NCBI RefSeq assembly: GCF_001513675.1
Contig: NZ_CP013859.1
Span: 1,489,081 to 1,553,080 of the forward strand
Source of the DNA: Microbacterium sp. XT11
GTDB taxonomy: Bacteria > Actinomycetota > Actinomycetes > Actinomycetales > Microbacteriaceae
Direction of reading: 5' to 3'
DNA length: 64,000 nt
Shown here: piece by piece, positions 17,763-25,883 of the stretch
How the letters are laid out: each line of letters starts with the position of its first letter
How positions within the stretch are numbered: the stretch's first letter is position 1
Position numbers and translations under genes: made by a program
The notes under the pieces: generated by a model
Seen by the model: only the letters and a program-made list of their open reading frames with translations
What the model was told of the DNA's origin: nothing
The model's database searches: none

Positions 17763-17811
17763 GCCGCATCTGCCAGGCGGATGTCGGATGCGGGAGATAG
17801 CCTCGGTGCCG

Positions 17812-18567
17812 ATGGAGTCGATCTGGACGGCAGGGGCGAAGCGGCGGCGGGAGCAGCCGATCGTGTCGGTGCGCCCTGCGGACGATGCACCCGCTCCCGG
17901 AGCCCGGTGGCCGACGAACATCCCCGCGGTCGCCCAGGTGCTGCGCGACGGTATCGACCTCGCACCCGGGGTGACCTTCCTCGTCGGCGAGAACGGCAGC
18001 GGCAAGTCGACCATCGTCGAGGGCATCGCGGTCGCCTACGGCCTCTCGCCCGAGGGCGGTTCCCGCAACGCCCGGCACAGCACGCGACCGACCGAGTCTC
18101 CGCTGTCGGACTGGTTGCGCCTCCAGCGGGGCGTCGGGGCGAGTCGATGGGGCTTCTTCCTGCGTGCCGAGACGATGCACTCGTTCTACACCTATCTCGA
18201 AGAGAACCCGTCGACGCGGGGCCCGGATGTGCCGTTCCATGAGATGAGCCACGGCGAGTCGTTCCTCGCCGTGCTCGAAAGCCGCTTCGACGAGCCCGGG
18301 TTCTACTGTCTCGACGAGCCCGAGGCTGCGCTGTCGTTCTCGTCGACGCTCGCTCTCATCGCCGTGCTTGAGCGCATCGCCGACGACGGCGGGCAGGTGC
18401 TCTGCGCCACCCACTCGCCCGTGCTCGCCGCGCTTCCCGGTGCTCGCATCCTCGAGGTGGGGGAGTGGGGCATCCGCCCGACCACGTGGGACGACCTCGA
18501 GCTCGTGCACCACTGGCGGTCGTTCCTCGACGCGCCCTCGAGGTACCTGCGCCATCTGCTCGGCTGA
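17812..18567 (+). CDS. Lone AAA/ABC-type ATPase (RecF-like)
   Basis: 251 residues with Walker A GENGSGKST, signature-like EMSHGES, Walker B FYCLDEPEAAL and a His switch in CATHSP. This is the COG3910-type predicted ATPase, an ABC-class NTPase without membrane or coiled-coil partners. Start at 17812 (MESIWTAG) rather than 17788 because TAGCCT lies 8 bases before it, as in other leaderless starts here. It follows sdaA with a short gap. Cellular role unknown. Confidence 0.85.
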   Translation: MESIWTAGAKRRREQPIVSVRPADDAPAPGARWPTNIPAVAQVLRDGIDLAPGVTFLVGENGSGKSTIVEGIAVAYGLSPEGGSRNARHSTRPTESPLSDWLRLQRGVGASRWGFFLRAETMHSFYTYLEENPSTRGPDVPFHEMSHGESFLAVLESRFDEPGFYCLDEPEAALSFSSTLALIAVLERIADDGGQVLCATHSPVLAALPGARILEVGEWGIRPTTWDDLELVHHWRSFLDAPSRYLRHLLG

Positions 18568-18713
18568 GAGATCGGATGCCGGCGCTCACCGTGTCGTGCG
18601 GGCGGCCGGGCGGGCTGATCGCCGCGCCCCACTGCGCACCGGCGCGTGCACGTAGGCGCCCGTGCGTACCAGCCGAGGCATGCGGGCCGGCGAGGAGTCG
18701 TAGGCTGTCGGGC

Positions 18714-19310
18714 ATGAGCGAGACGAAGGCACCGAGGCGGCGCGGCAGGCCGCGCGGGGGTTCCGACTCGCGTGAGCGCATCATCGCGGCCGCGGTCGAG
18801 GAGTTCGGAGACCGCGGATACGACGCGGCGACCGTACGGTCGATCGCCGCGCGGGCCGGGGTCGACTCCGCGCTCGTGCACCACTACTTCGGCACCAAGG
18901 CCGACCTCTTCGCCGAGGCCGTCGGGGTGCCCATCCGCCCAGACGTCGATGTCCCCGGCATCATCGCGGGTCCGCGCGACGAGGTGGGCGAACGGCTCGT
19001 GCGCTACGTGCTTGACGCGTTCGAGCAGCCGGAGGTGCGTCGTCGCGGCGTGATGCTCATTCGCACGGCGCTCGGCAGCACGCTCACGACGCCGCTGCTG
19101 CGTGGCTTCCTCACGCGCGAGCTGATCGGCCGGATCGCACGGACGCTCGGCGTCGACGACGCGGAGCTGCGCGCGAGCCTGGTCGCCTCGCAGATCGCCG
19201 GGCTGCTCATCGCCCGGTATGTACTGCGGCTGCCCGCGCTGGCCGCGGCGCCGGTCGACGACATCGCGGGCCGCGTCGGCCCCACGGTGCAGCGGTACCT
19301 CTTCGACTGA
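18714..19310 (+). CDS. TetR-family regulator
   Basis: 198 residues. The N-terminal HTH (about 15-65) contains RERIIAAAVEEFGDRGYDAA and VHHYFGTKADLF, typical of TetR. The C-terminal ligand domain is unclassified. ATG is 7 bases after TAGGCT. It stands upstream of an ABC-2 exporter but separated by a ~0.9-kb repeat block; a perfect palindrome at the exporter start is a likely target. Confidence 0.88.
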   Translation: MSETKAPRRRGRPRGGSDSRERIIAAAVEEFGDRGYDAATVRSIAARAGVDSALVHHYFGTKADLFAEAVGVPIRPDVDVPGIIAGPRDEVGERLVRYVLDAFEQPEVRRRGVMLIRTALGSTLTTPLLRGFLTRELIGRIARTLGVDDAELRASLVASQIAGLLIARYVLRLPALAAAPVDDIAGRVGPTVQRYLFD

Positions 19311-19430
19311 CGGCCCGGGCGCGCGCGGGCGGACGGGGCGCGGGCGGGGCGGGGGCGGCGCGGCCGCGGCGCGGGTGCGGCGCGGGCGGGGGCGCGGGTG
19401 CAGGTGCGGGTCGTCGGCACGGCTCGGGCG

Positions 19431-19990
19431 TGGGCGCACGGGGCGGGGCGGCGTCCCGTTTCGGTCTTGTGCGGGTCGGCATCCGTGTTTGCCGTCGCGC
19501 TCCGGTGGTGGGAAACGTCGGAGTTTGGGGGCGGCGCGCCGGTGCGGGGGTGTGTCAGGCGGCGTGTCGTGCGGATTCTCCGACGTTTCGTACCGGTACC
19601 GGCACGGCGCGACGTGCACGGGACCGGCGCGGCGCGGGCGTGGGCGCACGGGGGGGGCGGCGTCCGGTTTCGGTCGCGTGGGGTCGGCATCCGTGTTTGC
19701 CGTCGCGCTCCGGTGGTGTGAAACGTCGGAGTTTGCGGGCGGCACGCCGGTGCGGGGGCGTGTGGGTCGGCGTGTCGCGCGGATTCTCCGACGTTTCGTA
19801 CCGGGACCGGCGCGGCGCGGGCGTGGGCGCACGGGGGGCGGCGTCCGGTTCGGTCTTGTGCGGGTCGGCATCCGTGTTTGCCGTCGCGCTCCGGTGGTGG
19901 GAAACGTCGGAGTTTGGGTGCGGCGCGCCGGTGCCGGGGGCGTGTGGGTCGGCGTGTCGTGCGGATTCTCCGACGTTTCGTACCGGCAAG
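19431..19990 (+). repeat. Three tandem copies of a ~180-210-bp repeat with an internal hairpin
   Basis: Copies begin at TGGGCGCACG (19431, 19641, 19824). Each carries GGCATCCGTGTTTGCCGTCG (19478, 19686, 19867), then GAAACGTCGGAG, about 54 bases, and its reverse complement CTCCGACGTTTC (19512-19523 and 19578-19589 in copy 1), then GTACCGG. Each unit can therefore fold into a 12-bp stem. Confidence 0.9.
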
Positions 19991-20021
19991 CGCACCCGGT
20001 CCGGCCCGGCACCCGGCAGGA

Positions 20022-20063
20022 ACCGGCACCGGCACCGGCACCGGCACCGGCACCGGCACCGGC
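20022..20063 (+). repeat. Hexanucleotide tandem repeat, seven ACCGGC units
   Basis: Seven exact copies of ACCGGC, followed to ~20130 by interrupted copies with AGGCAGC spacers. It sits 130 bp upstream of the ABC exporter promoter. Such tracts change length by slippage. Confidence 0.9.
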
Positions 20064-20194
20064 AGGCAGCGGCACCGGCAGGCAGCGGCACCGGCACCGG
20101 CAGGCACCGGCACCCGGCCCGGCACCGGCATCCGGCCGGCAACGGCACCGACCCGTCGCGGCACGGCCCGCGCCTCACACGTGCGGAAGAGCCG

Positions 20195-20239
20195 TTGACC
20201 GCGCCGTCTCCGAGGCGCATAATTCATCACATGATGAAT
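20195..20239 (+). promoter_or_regulatory. Promoter and TetR-like operator of the ABC exporter
   Basis: TTGACC (20195-20200), 17 bases and CATAAT (20218-20223) make a strong promoter; transcription would start at about the ATG (20231), giving a leaderless message. ATTCATCA-CA-TGATGAAT (20222-20239) is a perfect 8+8 palindrome covering the -10, start point and start codon, the likely operator for the TetR protein at 18714. Confidence 0.7.
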
Positions 20240-20992
20240 AATTCGGCTGTCGAGATCTCGCAGCTTCGCGTGCGACGAGGAAAGACCCATGTCTTCGACG
20301 GCATCGACCTCACGGTTCCGCGGGGCGAGATCACAGGACTGCTCGGCCCGTCCGGTTGCGGAAAGACCACGCTCATGCGCTCGATCGTCGGTGTGCAACG
20401 CATCGCGTCGGGCGAGGTGACCGTGCTCGGCGAGCCGGGCGGGTCACGTCGGCTGCGGCACCGCGTGGCGTACGGAACGCAGGGTGCCGCGGTGTACGAC
20501 GACCTCACCGTGCGTCAGAACCTGTCGTATGTCGCCGCCGTGCTCGCCGCGCCGAGGCGCGACGTCGACCGCGTCATCGACGAAGTCGGGCTGCGGTCTC
20601 AGGCCGGGCAACTGGTCGGCTCGCTGAGCGGCGGTCAGTCGACGCGGGTGTCGCTGGCGATGGCGCTCATCGGCTCGCCCGAGCTGATCGTGCTCGACGA
20701 GCCGACGGTGGGACTCGATCCGGTGCTCAGGGCCGAGCTGTGGGAGCTGTTCCGCGGCCTGGCCGACCGTGGCGTCACCATGATCGTCTCGAGCCACGTC
20801 ATGGACGAAGCGCTGCGCTGCGATCGCCTCCTGCTCATGCGCGACGGTCGGATCATCGCCGACACCACGCCCTCCGACCTCCTTGCCGACACGGGGACGA
20901 CAGAGCCCGAGGCGGCGTTCCTCGCCCTCATCGAACGCGATCGCGAGTCGCACGCGTCCTCTCGGCGCGCGCGCAGAGAGGAGTCGGAATGA
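20231..20992 (+). CDS. ABC-2 exporter ATP-binding protein
   Basis: 253 residues. Walker A GPSGCGKTT, Q-loop in GTQGAAVYDDL, signature LSGGQS, Walker B LIVLDEPTVGLDP and an H-loop in SSHVMDEA. The class matches CcmA/NatA-type ATPases that power ABC-2 exporters. ATG at 20231 or three bases later. The stop overlaps the permease start (ATGA). Likely regulated by the upstream TetR protein; substrate (drug, lipid or peptide) unknown. Confidence 0.92.
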   Translation: MMNNSAVEISQLRVRRGKTHVFDGIDLTVPRGEITGLLGPSGCGKTTLMRSIVGVQRIASGEVTVLGEPGGSRRLRHRVAYGTQGAAVYDDLTVRQNLSYVAAVLAAPRRDVDRVIDEVGLRSQAGQLVGSLSGGQSTRVSLAMALIGSPELIVLDEPTVGLDPVLRAELWELFRGLADRGVTMIVSSHVMDEALRCDRLLLMRDGRIIADTTPSDLLADTGTTEPEAAFLALIERDRESHASSRRARREESE

Positions 20993-21822
20993 ACGCTCGA
21001 CGCACCCTCGCCACAGCGGGTCGCGTTCTGGCGCAGCTGCGCCACGATCCGCGTTCCATCGCTCTCATGCTCATCGCCCCGAGCCTCCTCGTCGGACTGT
21101 TCGCCTGGCTGTTCAGCGACCAGGATGGCGTCTTCGACCGGTTCGGCGGGGCGATCCTGGCGCTCTTCCCGTTCATCGTGATGTTCCTCATCACATCGAT
21201 CACGACGCTGCGGGAGCGTCGATCCGGCACTCTCGAGCGGCTCATGACCACCACGCTCGGCAAGGCGGACTTCATCCTGGGATACGCTCTGGCGTTCGGA
21301 TTGATGGCGGTCGTGCAAGCGGTCGTCACCGTCTCGTTCGCCGTCGGTGTGTGCGGTCTCGACGTCGACGGTGAGCTCTGGCAGCTCGGAGTGGTGGCCG
21401 TCATCGACGCTCTGCTCGGCACGGCCCTCGGCCTGCTGGCGAGCGCCTTCGCGCAGACCGAGTTCCAGGCTGTGCAGTTCATGCCGCTGCTGGTGTTCCC
21501 GCAGATCATCCTGGGCGGACTGTTCATGCCGCGCGACGAGATGCCCGACGTGCTGCACGCGATCTCCGACTGGCTGCCGTTGAGCTATGCCATCGACGCC
21601 GTCAACGCGGTGGCGGAGGGCGACGCCGGCGACGACGTTCTCGGTCCGCTGCTGGTCGTCGCCGCCTTCGCCGTCGGAGCGCTCGTGCTCGCGTCGCTCA
21701 CGCTGCGCCGGCGCACCGCTGAGCGACGGTTGCACGCGTTCACAACTCCGGAGATCCGGGCCGGCGCACGGCGAATCCGTGGGGGCCAGGCGGCGCGAAG
21801 CGCGCTGTCTCCGGAGTTGTGA
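20989..21822 (+). CDS. ABC-2 exporter permease
   Basis: 277 residues with six hydrophobic segments and the ABC-2 family pattern: LRERRSGTLERLMTT after the second segment and QIILGGLFMPRDEMP before the last. It forms the membrane part of the exporter with the ATPase upstream. The last ~28 codons (after RRRTAERR) are part of an inverted repeat element, so the C-terminal tail may have been replaced or extended by insertion of that element. Confidence 0.9.
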   Translation: MNARRTLATAGRVLAQLRHDPRSIALMLIAPSLLVGLFAWLFSDQDGVFDRFGGAILALFPFIVMFLITSITTLRERRSGTLERLMTTTLGKADFILGYALAFGLMAVVQAVVTVSFAVGVCGLDVDGELWQLGVVAVIDALLGTALGLLASAFAQTEFQAVQFMPLLVFPQIILGGLFMPRDEMPDVLHAISDWLPLSYAIDAVNAVAEGDAGDDVLGPLLVVAAFAVGALVLASLTLRRRTAERRLHAFTTPEIRAGARRIRGGQAARSALSPEL

Positions 21823-21823
21823 A
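21739..21823. repeat. Inverted repeat element overlapping the permease 3' end
   Basis: TTCACAACTCCGGAGA (21739-21754) and its exact reverse complement (21808-21823) flank a 53-base interior. The right arm contains the permease stop codon. The arms share GAGTTGTG with the large hairpin at 14347, suggesting one palindromic repeat family. Confidence 0.8.
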
Positions 21824-21848
21824 GCGGACCGGGGCGTCTCCCGCGCGT

Positions 21849-22418
21849 TCAGGCTCGCGGGCGTCTCAGGGTGGCCGAGAGGCGGACCGCCGAGATGAGG
21901 AAGAAGATCGCGCCGAGCGTGGCATAGCCCGCCGCTCCGGCGATCATCGCGCTGCCCTGCAGCCCCTGGAACAGGAATCCCGCGCCGACGAAGACGGAGA
22001 TGCCTCCGGAGAGCATCTGCGGCACCTGACCGCCGTTGCGGCGGTTGCGGATCGCCGCGATGAGCTGCGGCACCCCGGCGACGATCGCCCAGACGCCCCA
22101 GACGGCAAGGGCGGCGGAGATCGAGGCCGACGAGGCGATGCCGAGCGCGACCGCGACGGCGAGGCTCACGGCGACGTTGACCCATTCTGCGGCCTTCGAG
22201 CGTCGGGTGTCGGGGTCGGCGCGCAGCTGCCACAGCACAGCGCCGGCGTCGAAGAGCGGATAGAGGATCAGCAGCACCGTCAGCAGGGGGTTCGGCGCGG
22301 TGGTTGCCGCGGCGGCCGCGAAGAGGATCGCGGCCCAGATGACGGCGAAGCCGAAGCGCACGAGGTACAGGGTGCGCAGGGCCTGGGGGTATGTGCGGGC
22401 CGTGTCAGAGGTGGTCAT
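21849..22418 (-). CDS. Six-helix membrane protein (DUF308/HdeD-like)
   Basis: 189 residues with about six hydrophobic segments in three pairs, the short loops between them and an Arg-rich linker (AIRNRRNGG) resembling DUF308/HdeD membrane proteins. No transport motif or catalytic residue is visible. It lies just before ohr on the same strand with a 37-base gap and may share its transcript. Function unknown. Confidence 0.7.
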   Translation of the reverse strand: MTTSDTARTYPQALRTLYLVRFGFAVIWAAILFAAAAATTAPNPLLTVLLILYPLFDAGAVLWQLRADPDTRRSKAAEWVNVAVSLAVAVALGIASSASISAALAVWGVWAIVAGVPQLIAAIRNRRNGGQVPQMLSGGISVFVGAGFLFQGLQGSAMIAGAAGYATLGAIFFLISAVRLSATLRRPRA

Positions 22419-22455
22419 CGGTGATTCTTTCGTGTCGGTCTCGGCCGGTCTGCGG

Positions 22456-22884
22456 TCACGAGACGGAGGTGGTGAGGGTGACGGGAACGTTCCCGCGGGT
22501 CGCGACCGAGTACGGGCAGACGTCGTGCGCCGCAGCGACGAGGGTCTCGGCGGTCTGCTGGTCGATGCCTCCGCCGATGTGCACGTGCAGGCCGGCGGTC
22601 AGTGCGAGGGCCTCGGCGTCTTTGACGAGCGACACCTCGGCTGAGACGGTCGAGCCGGTCACCGGGACCTTCCTCTGGGCGGCGATCATCTTGAGCGCGG
22701 AGTGGAAGCACGATGCCCAGCCCGCGGTGAAGAGCTGCTCGGGGTTCGTGGCCCCGCCCGGTCCTCCCATGGATGCCGGGATCGCGAGAGTCACGTCGAG
22801 CAGGCCGTCATCGGTGGTGGCGCGGCCACCCGCACGGCCTTCGCCGGTGGACGTCGCGGTGGTGGTGTAGAGGGTCGTGGGCAT
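22456..22884 (-). CDS. ohr: Organic hydroperoxide resistance protein (Ohr)
   Basis: 142 residues of the OsmC/Ohr fold with both redox cysteines in context: GWASCFHSAL (~Cys58) and AHDVCPYSVATRGN (~Cys123). NPEQLFTAG is the Ohr family signature. It reduces organic and fatty acid hydroperoxides using lipoyl thiols. The usual OhrR (MarR) regulator is absent; instead a divergent TetR gene and a palindrome lie upstream. Confidence 0.95.
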   Translation of the reverse strand: MPTTLYTTTATSTGEGRAGGRATTDDGLLDVTLAIPASMGGPGGATNPEQLFTAGWASCFHSALKMIAAQRKVPVTGSTVSAEVSLVKDAEALALTAGLHVHIGGGIDQQTAETLVAAAHDVCPYSVATRGNVPVTLTTSVS

Positions 22885-22939
22885 GGTGTCTCCTGGTCGT
22901 GGTGCGAATGATCGTGATGCGAAGTAGAGTTACTAGTTC

Positions 22940-22960
22940 GTCTACATGGAGAATGTAGAC
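22940..22960. promoter_or_regulatory. Operator between ohr and its TetR regulator
   Basis: GTCTACAT-GGAGA-ATGTAGAC is a perfect 8+8 palindrome in the 124-bp divergent gap, in A+T-rich surroundings, flanked by ACTAGT-like half-sites (TACTAGTTC on the left, TAGTCGG on the right). Likely bound by the TetR protein at 23009 to control both genes. Confidence 0.75.
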
Positions 22961-23008
22961 TAGTCGGTATACGAGCGCAAGCCGCACTCGAGATTCCCGG
23001 AGGACACG

Positions 23009-23605
23009 ATGCACGCTGCAAGTGCGGAGACGACGCCTAAGGCGCGGTCGGGCCACGCCACGCGCGCGAGGATCCTCGAAGCGGCGAACGACCTCTTCTA
23101 TGCCGACGGCATCCGCGCGACCAGCGCCGATCGCATCATCGAGCGCGTCGGCATCACGAAGGTCACCTTCTACCGTCACTTCCGCACCAAGAGCGACCTG
23201 GTCGTGGCGTACCTCGAGGGGCAGGCGGCGGCGGAGCGAGCATGGATGCAGAGCATGCGAGTCTCCGGAGACCCGGCGTCGACACTGGCCTCGATCGCCG
23301 CAGGTATCGGCGGTGCCAGCTGCAGCCACGGGTTCCGCGGGTGCGCATTCATCAACGCGGCCGCGGAGTTCTCCGATCCGGACGATCCCGTTCGCGCGGC
23401 GGTGGAGTCGCACAGGAACTGGATGCTCGGCGAGTTCGCCGCCATCGCGGCCGAGGCCGGATCGGCCGACCCGGCGCAGACCGGTCGTCAGCTGATGATC
23501 CTGCGCGACGGTGCGATGGTGAACGGTTATCTGGGAGACGCCTCGTCGCTGGCCGCATCACTCGCCGCTGCCTTCGGCTCGGTGATTGGCGCACTCGCCG
23601 CCTGA
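23009..23605 (+). CDS. TetR-family regulator, probable ohr regulator
   Basis: 198 residues. HTH with ARILEAANDLFYADGIRATS and VTFYRHFRTKSDLV. The ligand domain holds two cysteines close together (GASCSHGFRGCAF, about residues 112-120), which could sense peroxides by disulfide formation as OhrR does. Divergent from ohr with a shared palindrome. The redox-sensing role is inferred from the cysteines and neighbour. Confidence 0.88.
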   Translation: MHAASAETTPKARSGHATRARILEAANDLFYADGIRATSADRIIERVGITKVTFYRHFRTKSDLVVAYLEGQAAAERAWMQSMRVSGDPASTLASIAAGIGGASCSHGFRGCAFINAAAEFSDPDDPVRAAVESHRNWMLGEFAAIAAEAGSADPAQTGRQLMILRDGAMVNGYLGDASSLAASLAAAFGSVIGALAA

Positions 23606-23630
23606 CAGCCCGCAGCGCCCTCGGTACACG

Positions 23631-23674
23631 ACAGAGCGGATGCCGCGACACTCTGGTCGCGGCATCCGCTCTGT
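23631..23674. terminator. Bidirectional hairpin terminator
   Basis: ACAGAGCGGATGCCGCGAC (23631-23649) and its perfect reverse complement (23656-23674) with a 6-base loop lie between the convergent TetR gene and flotillin gene. Confidence 0.8.
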
Positions 23675-23683
23675 GTGCTCTGC

Positions 23684-25282
23684 TTACTCCGCGGCAGGTG
23701 CCGGTGCGGCAGGAGGAGGCGGCGGAGTGGTCGGGTGCGGCTGGCGGACCACGGGCGTCGACGCGGCGGCCACGCCCTCTCCGATACCCCGGCCGACCGC
23801 CTGGCCCTGGATGATCGATGCGAGATCCAGCCCGGTGGCGGCGCTGACGCTGTCGAACACCGACTTGAGGGCCTTCGCGCTGTCGGCGCCGACGACGTTC
23901 GACGCGCCGTCGTCGCCGGAGCCGCCGATGATCGACACGCTGCCGATCGTGGCGTAACCCTTCGCGAACTCCGACATGATCGCCGGGAGCGTCTCGAGGA
24001 CTCGCTGCGAGAGGAACGCCTCCTGGTTCGATGCGATGGCCTTCGCCTCGGCCTCGACGGCTGCTGCCCTTGCCTCGCCCTCGGCGCGGATGGCGTCGGC
24101 TTCGGCCTGGGCTCGCACCCGGCGGGCCTCTGCCTCGGCCTCGGCCTGAGCGCGCAGCGCGTTGGCCTCACCGGTCGCGCGGGCGATGGCTGCGGCGGCC
24201 TCACCGTCGGCCTTGGCCTTGTCGGCCTGCGCCTGCTGCTCGGCGATGCGGGTGCGTGCTTCGGCCTGCTTGATCTGCTCGATGGCGGCCGCCTCAGCGG
24301 CCTTCTCGCGCGTGTACAGCTCAGCCTGCGCGCGGGTCTCGGCCTCGTAGCGCTGAGCGTCGGCGACGCGCTTGACGTCGGCGTCGAGCTGCGCCTGCTT
24401 GTTCTCGGCCTGCTGCTGGAGAACGGCCTGCTCGGCCTGCGCCCTGGCCAGCTGCTCGGCCTGCTCGGCTTCGGCTCGGGCGCGACCCACACCGGCGTTG
24501 GCGTTCGCGGTGTTGGTGTCGAGCGCGGTCTGCTCGATGAGGTTCGCCTCCTGGTTGGCGATGTTCTTCTGGTTGATCGCGCGGTCGGCGTTGGTCTGCG
24601 CGATCTCGGCGGCCTGACGCTTCGCCTGGATCTCCGGAGCACCGAGCGACTGGATGTAGCCGACGCGGTCGGTGATGCCCTTGATCTGGAACGAGTCGAG
24701 GATGAGGCCCTGTTCGGCGAGCTCCTGCGAGACATCGGCAGCGATCTGGTCGGAGAACTTCTTGCGCTCGCGCATGAGCTCGACGACCGAGAGCGTGGCG
24801 ACGATGCCGCGCAGCGCGCCCTCCAGCTGCTCGGTGGTGAACTGCTCGATCGCCTTGTCCTGCGACGCGAAGCGCTCGGCGGCCCTGCGCACGTAGACCG
24901 GATCGGAGCCGATCTTGACGATGGCGACCCCGTCGACGTTGAGGGTCACGTTGTCGAGCGACTGCGCTTCGGCGTTGAGCGACACCTGGCGCGATCGCAG
25001 CGAGATGATCTCGTGGCGCTGCGTGATCGGGTTGACGAGCGACTTGCCGTTGACGATGACGGTGACAGGCGATTCCTCGGTCTCGGGGCGCGTGGTGCCG
25101 TCTGCCGCGACGACCGTGCGCTGCACGCGCTGTTTGCGCCCGGAGATGACGAGCGCTTCGTCGGCCCGGGCCACCTTGATCCAGCTCCGTGCGAACAGCA
25201 GCAGGATCAGCAGCACGACGACGGCGACGGCGAGCGCGATTCCGACGATGACGAGGATGCCGATGATTCCGGCGATCTCCAT
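23684..25282 (-). CDS. floA/yuaG-like: Flotillin-family membrane scaffold protein
   Basis: 532 residues. One N-terminal membrane segment (about 5-32), then an SPFH/PHB domain (to ~200), a long Ala/Glu/Gln coiled coil (~210-430, many AEAEA repeats), and a Gly/Pro-rich C-terminal tail. This is the flotillin layout (YuaG/FloT type), which organises membrane microdomains. GGAGG-like sequence precedes the ATG at 25282; a longer frame upstream has no ribosome site. No NfeD-type partner is adjacent. Confidence 0.9.
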   Translation of the reverse strand: MEIAGIIGILVIVGIALAVAVVVLLILLLFARSWIKVARADEALVISGRKQRVQRTVVAADGTTRPETEESPVTVIVNGKSLVNPITQRHEIISLRSRQVSLNAEAQSLDNVTLNVDGVAIVKIGSDPVYVRRAAERFASQDKAIEQFTTEQLEGALRGIVATLSVVELMRERKKFSDQIAADVSQELAEQGLILDSFQIKGITDRVGYIQSLGAPEIQAKRQAAEIAQTNADRAINQKNIANQEANLIEQTALDTNTANANAGVGRARAEAEQAEQLARAQAEQAVLQQQAENKQAQLDADVKRVADAQRYEAETRAQAELYTREKAAEAAAIEQIKQAEARTRIAEQQAQADKAKADGEAAAAIARATGEANALRAQAEAEAEARRVRAQAEADAIRAEGEARAAAVEAEAKAIASNQEAFLSQRVLETLPAIMSEFAKGYATIGSVSIIGGSGDDGASNVVGADSAKALKSVFDSVSAATGLDLASIIQGQAVGRGIGEGVAAASTPVVRQPHPTTPPPPPAAPAPAAE

Positions 25283-25395
25283 GAACGACCTCCCTGGTCC
25301 CCCCTCGGGGGTGGTCTGCGGCACCGGCGCGGACGTGGCCGGCACTCGGTTCCACCATGCCAGATAACGGCGGATGCCGTCGTGCGGGAGGGCGA

Positions 25396-25824
25396 TCAGG
25401 CGCGGCGCAGCTTGTCTGCGAGGTCGCGAAGGGTGCGCAGCTCGTCGTCGTCGAGGCGGGACATGCGTTCGGCGATGGAGCGACCGTGCACCGTCGCGAG
25501 CGCGCGGAATGCACGAGCCCCGGCATCCGTCGCGCGGATCAGGGCGCCCCGGCCGTCGTCGGGATCGGGGCACTTGGAGACGAGCCCGCGTGCGACCATC
25601 CGGTCGATCAGGCGCGAGACGCTCGGCTGGCTGATGAGCATGTTGCTGGTCACGTCACGCAGTCGCGCGGTCATGTCGGGGGAGCGGGTGACGGTGAGCA
25701 GCACGTCGTACTCGGCCTGAGTGAGGTGTGCGTCGTCGAAGTCTCTGGCCATCTCGTCGAACAGCTCATGCTGCGCGCGGAAGAGACTCTCCCACGCTTC
25801 GAGAGCGAGCTTGCGATCGGCCAT
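25396..25824 (-). CDS. MarR-family regulator
   Basis: 142 residues with the MarR winged HTH: LTQAEYDVLLTVTRSP, then MLISQPSVSRLIDRMVARGLV and the wing DPDDGRGALIRAT. Dimerisation helices flank it. It lies alone between flotillin and a VOC gene. Target not identified. Confidence 0.9.
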   Translation of the reverse strand: MADRKLALEAWESLFRAQHELFDEMARDFDDAHLTQAEYDVLLTVTRSPDMTARLRDVTSNMLISQPSVSRLIDRMVARGLVSKCPDPDDGRGALIRATDAGARAFRALATVHGRSIAERMSRLDDDELRTLRDLADKLRRA

Positions 25825-25850
25825 GGAGAACAGCGTAGTGGCGGAGCGGA

Positions 25851-25876
25851 AAGGGGTGGCCGCGGAGCCACCCCTT
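25851..25876 (-). terminator. Hairpin terminator after the VOC gene
   Basis: AAGGGGTGGC (25851-25860) and GCCACCCCTT (25867-25876) form a perfect 10-bp stem with a 6-base loop, just beyond the VOC stop on the minus strand and followed there by TTT. Confidence 0.6.
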
Positions 25877-25883
25877 CCGCGGC

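Larger units (their letters stand above)
19311..20194. other. Long noncoding, repeat-filled spacer between TetR gene and ABC exporter
   Basis: About 0.9 kb without a credible gene. It begins with a GGGCGCGGGC-like skewed stretch, then three diverged copies of a ~180-210-bp unit, then a CCGGCA hexanucleotide tract. Long open frames exist on both strands, but the copies differ by indels that are not multiples of three (offsets 208 and 181 bases at a shared point), so no frame is kept. A noncoding or RNA-level role is more likely. Confidence 0.8.

Noticed and set aside
19431..19990. CRISPR-like array
   Set aside because: Only three long units (~180-210 bp) with similar interiors; no short regular repeats with unique spacers and no cas genes.
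19311..20230. Large protein genes on either strand of the repeat block
   Set aside because: Long open frames come from extreme G+C content; repeat copies differ by indels not divisible by three and composition is Arg/Pro/Gly/Ala-only.
18303..20398. Minus-strand proteins of 460-590 residues antisense to the ATPase, TetR gene and repeats
   Set aside because: They are shadows of real genes on the plus strand with no ribosome sites or motifs.
23675..25720. Plus-strand 681-residue Leu/Gly/Arg-rich frame
   Set aside because: Antisense to the flotillin coiled coil; the repetitive composition mirrors the Ala/Glu repeats.
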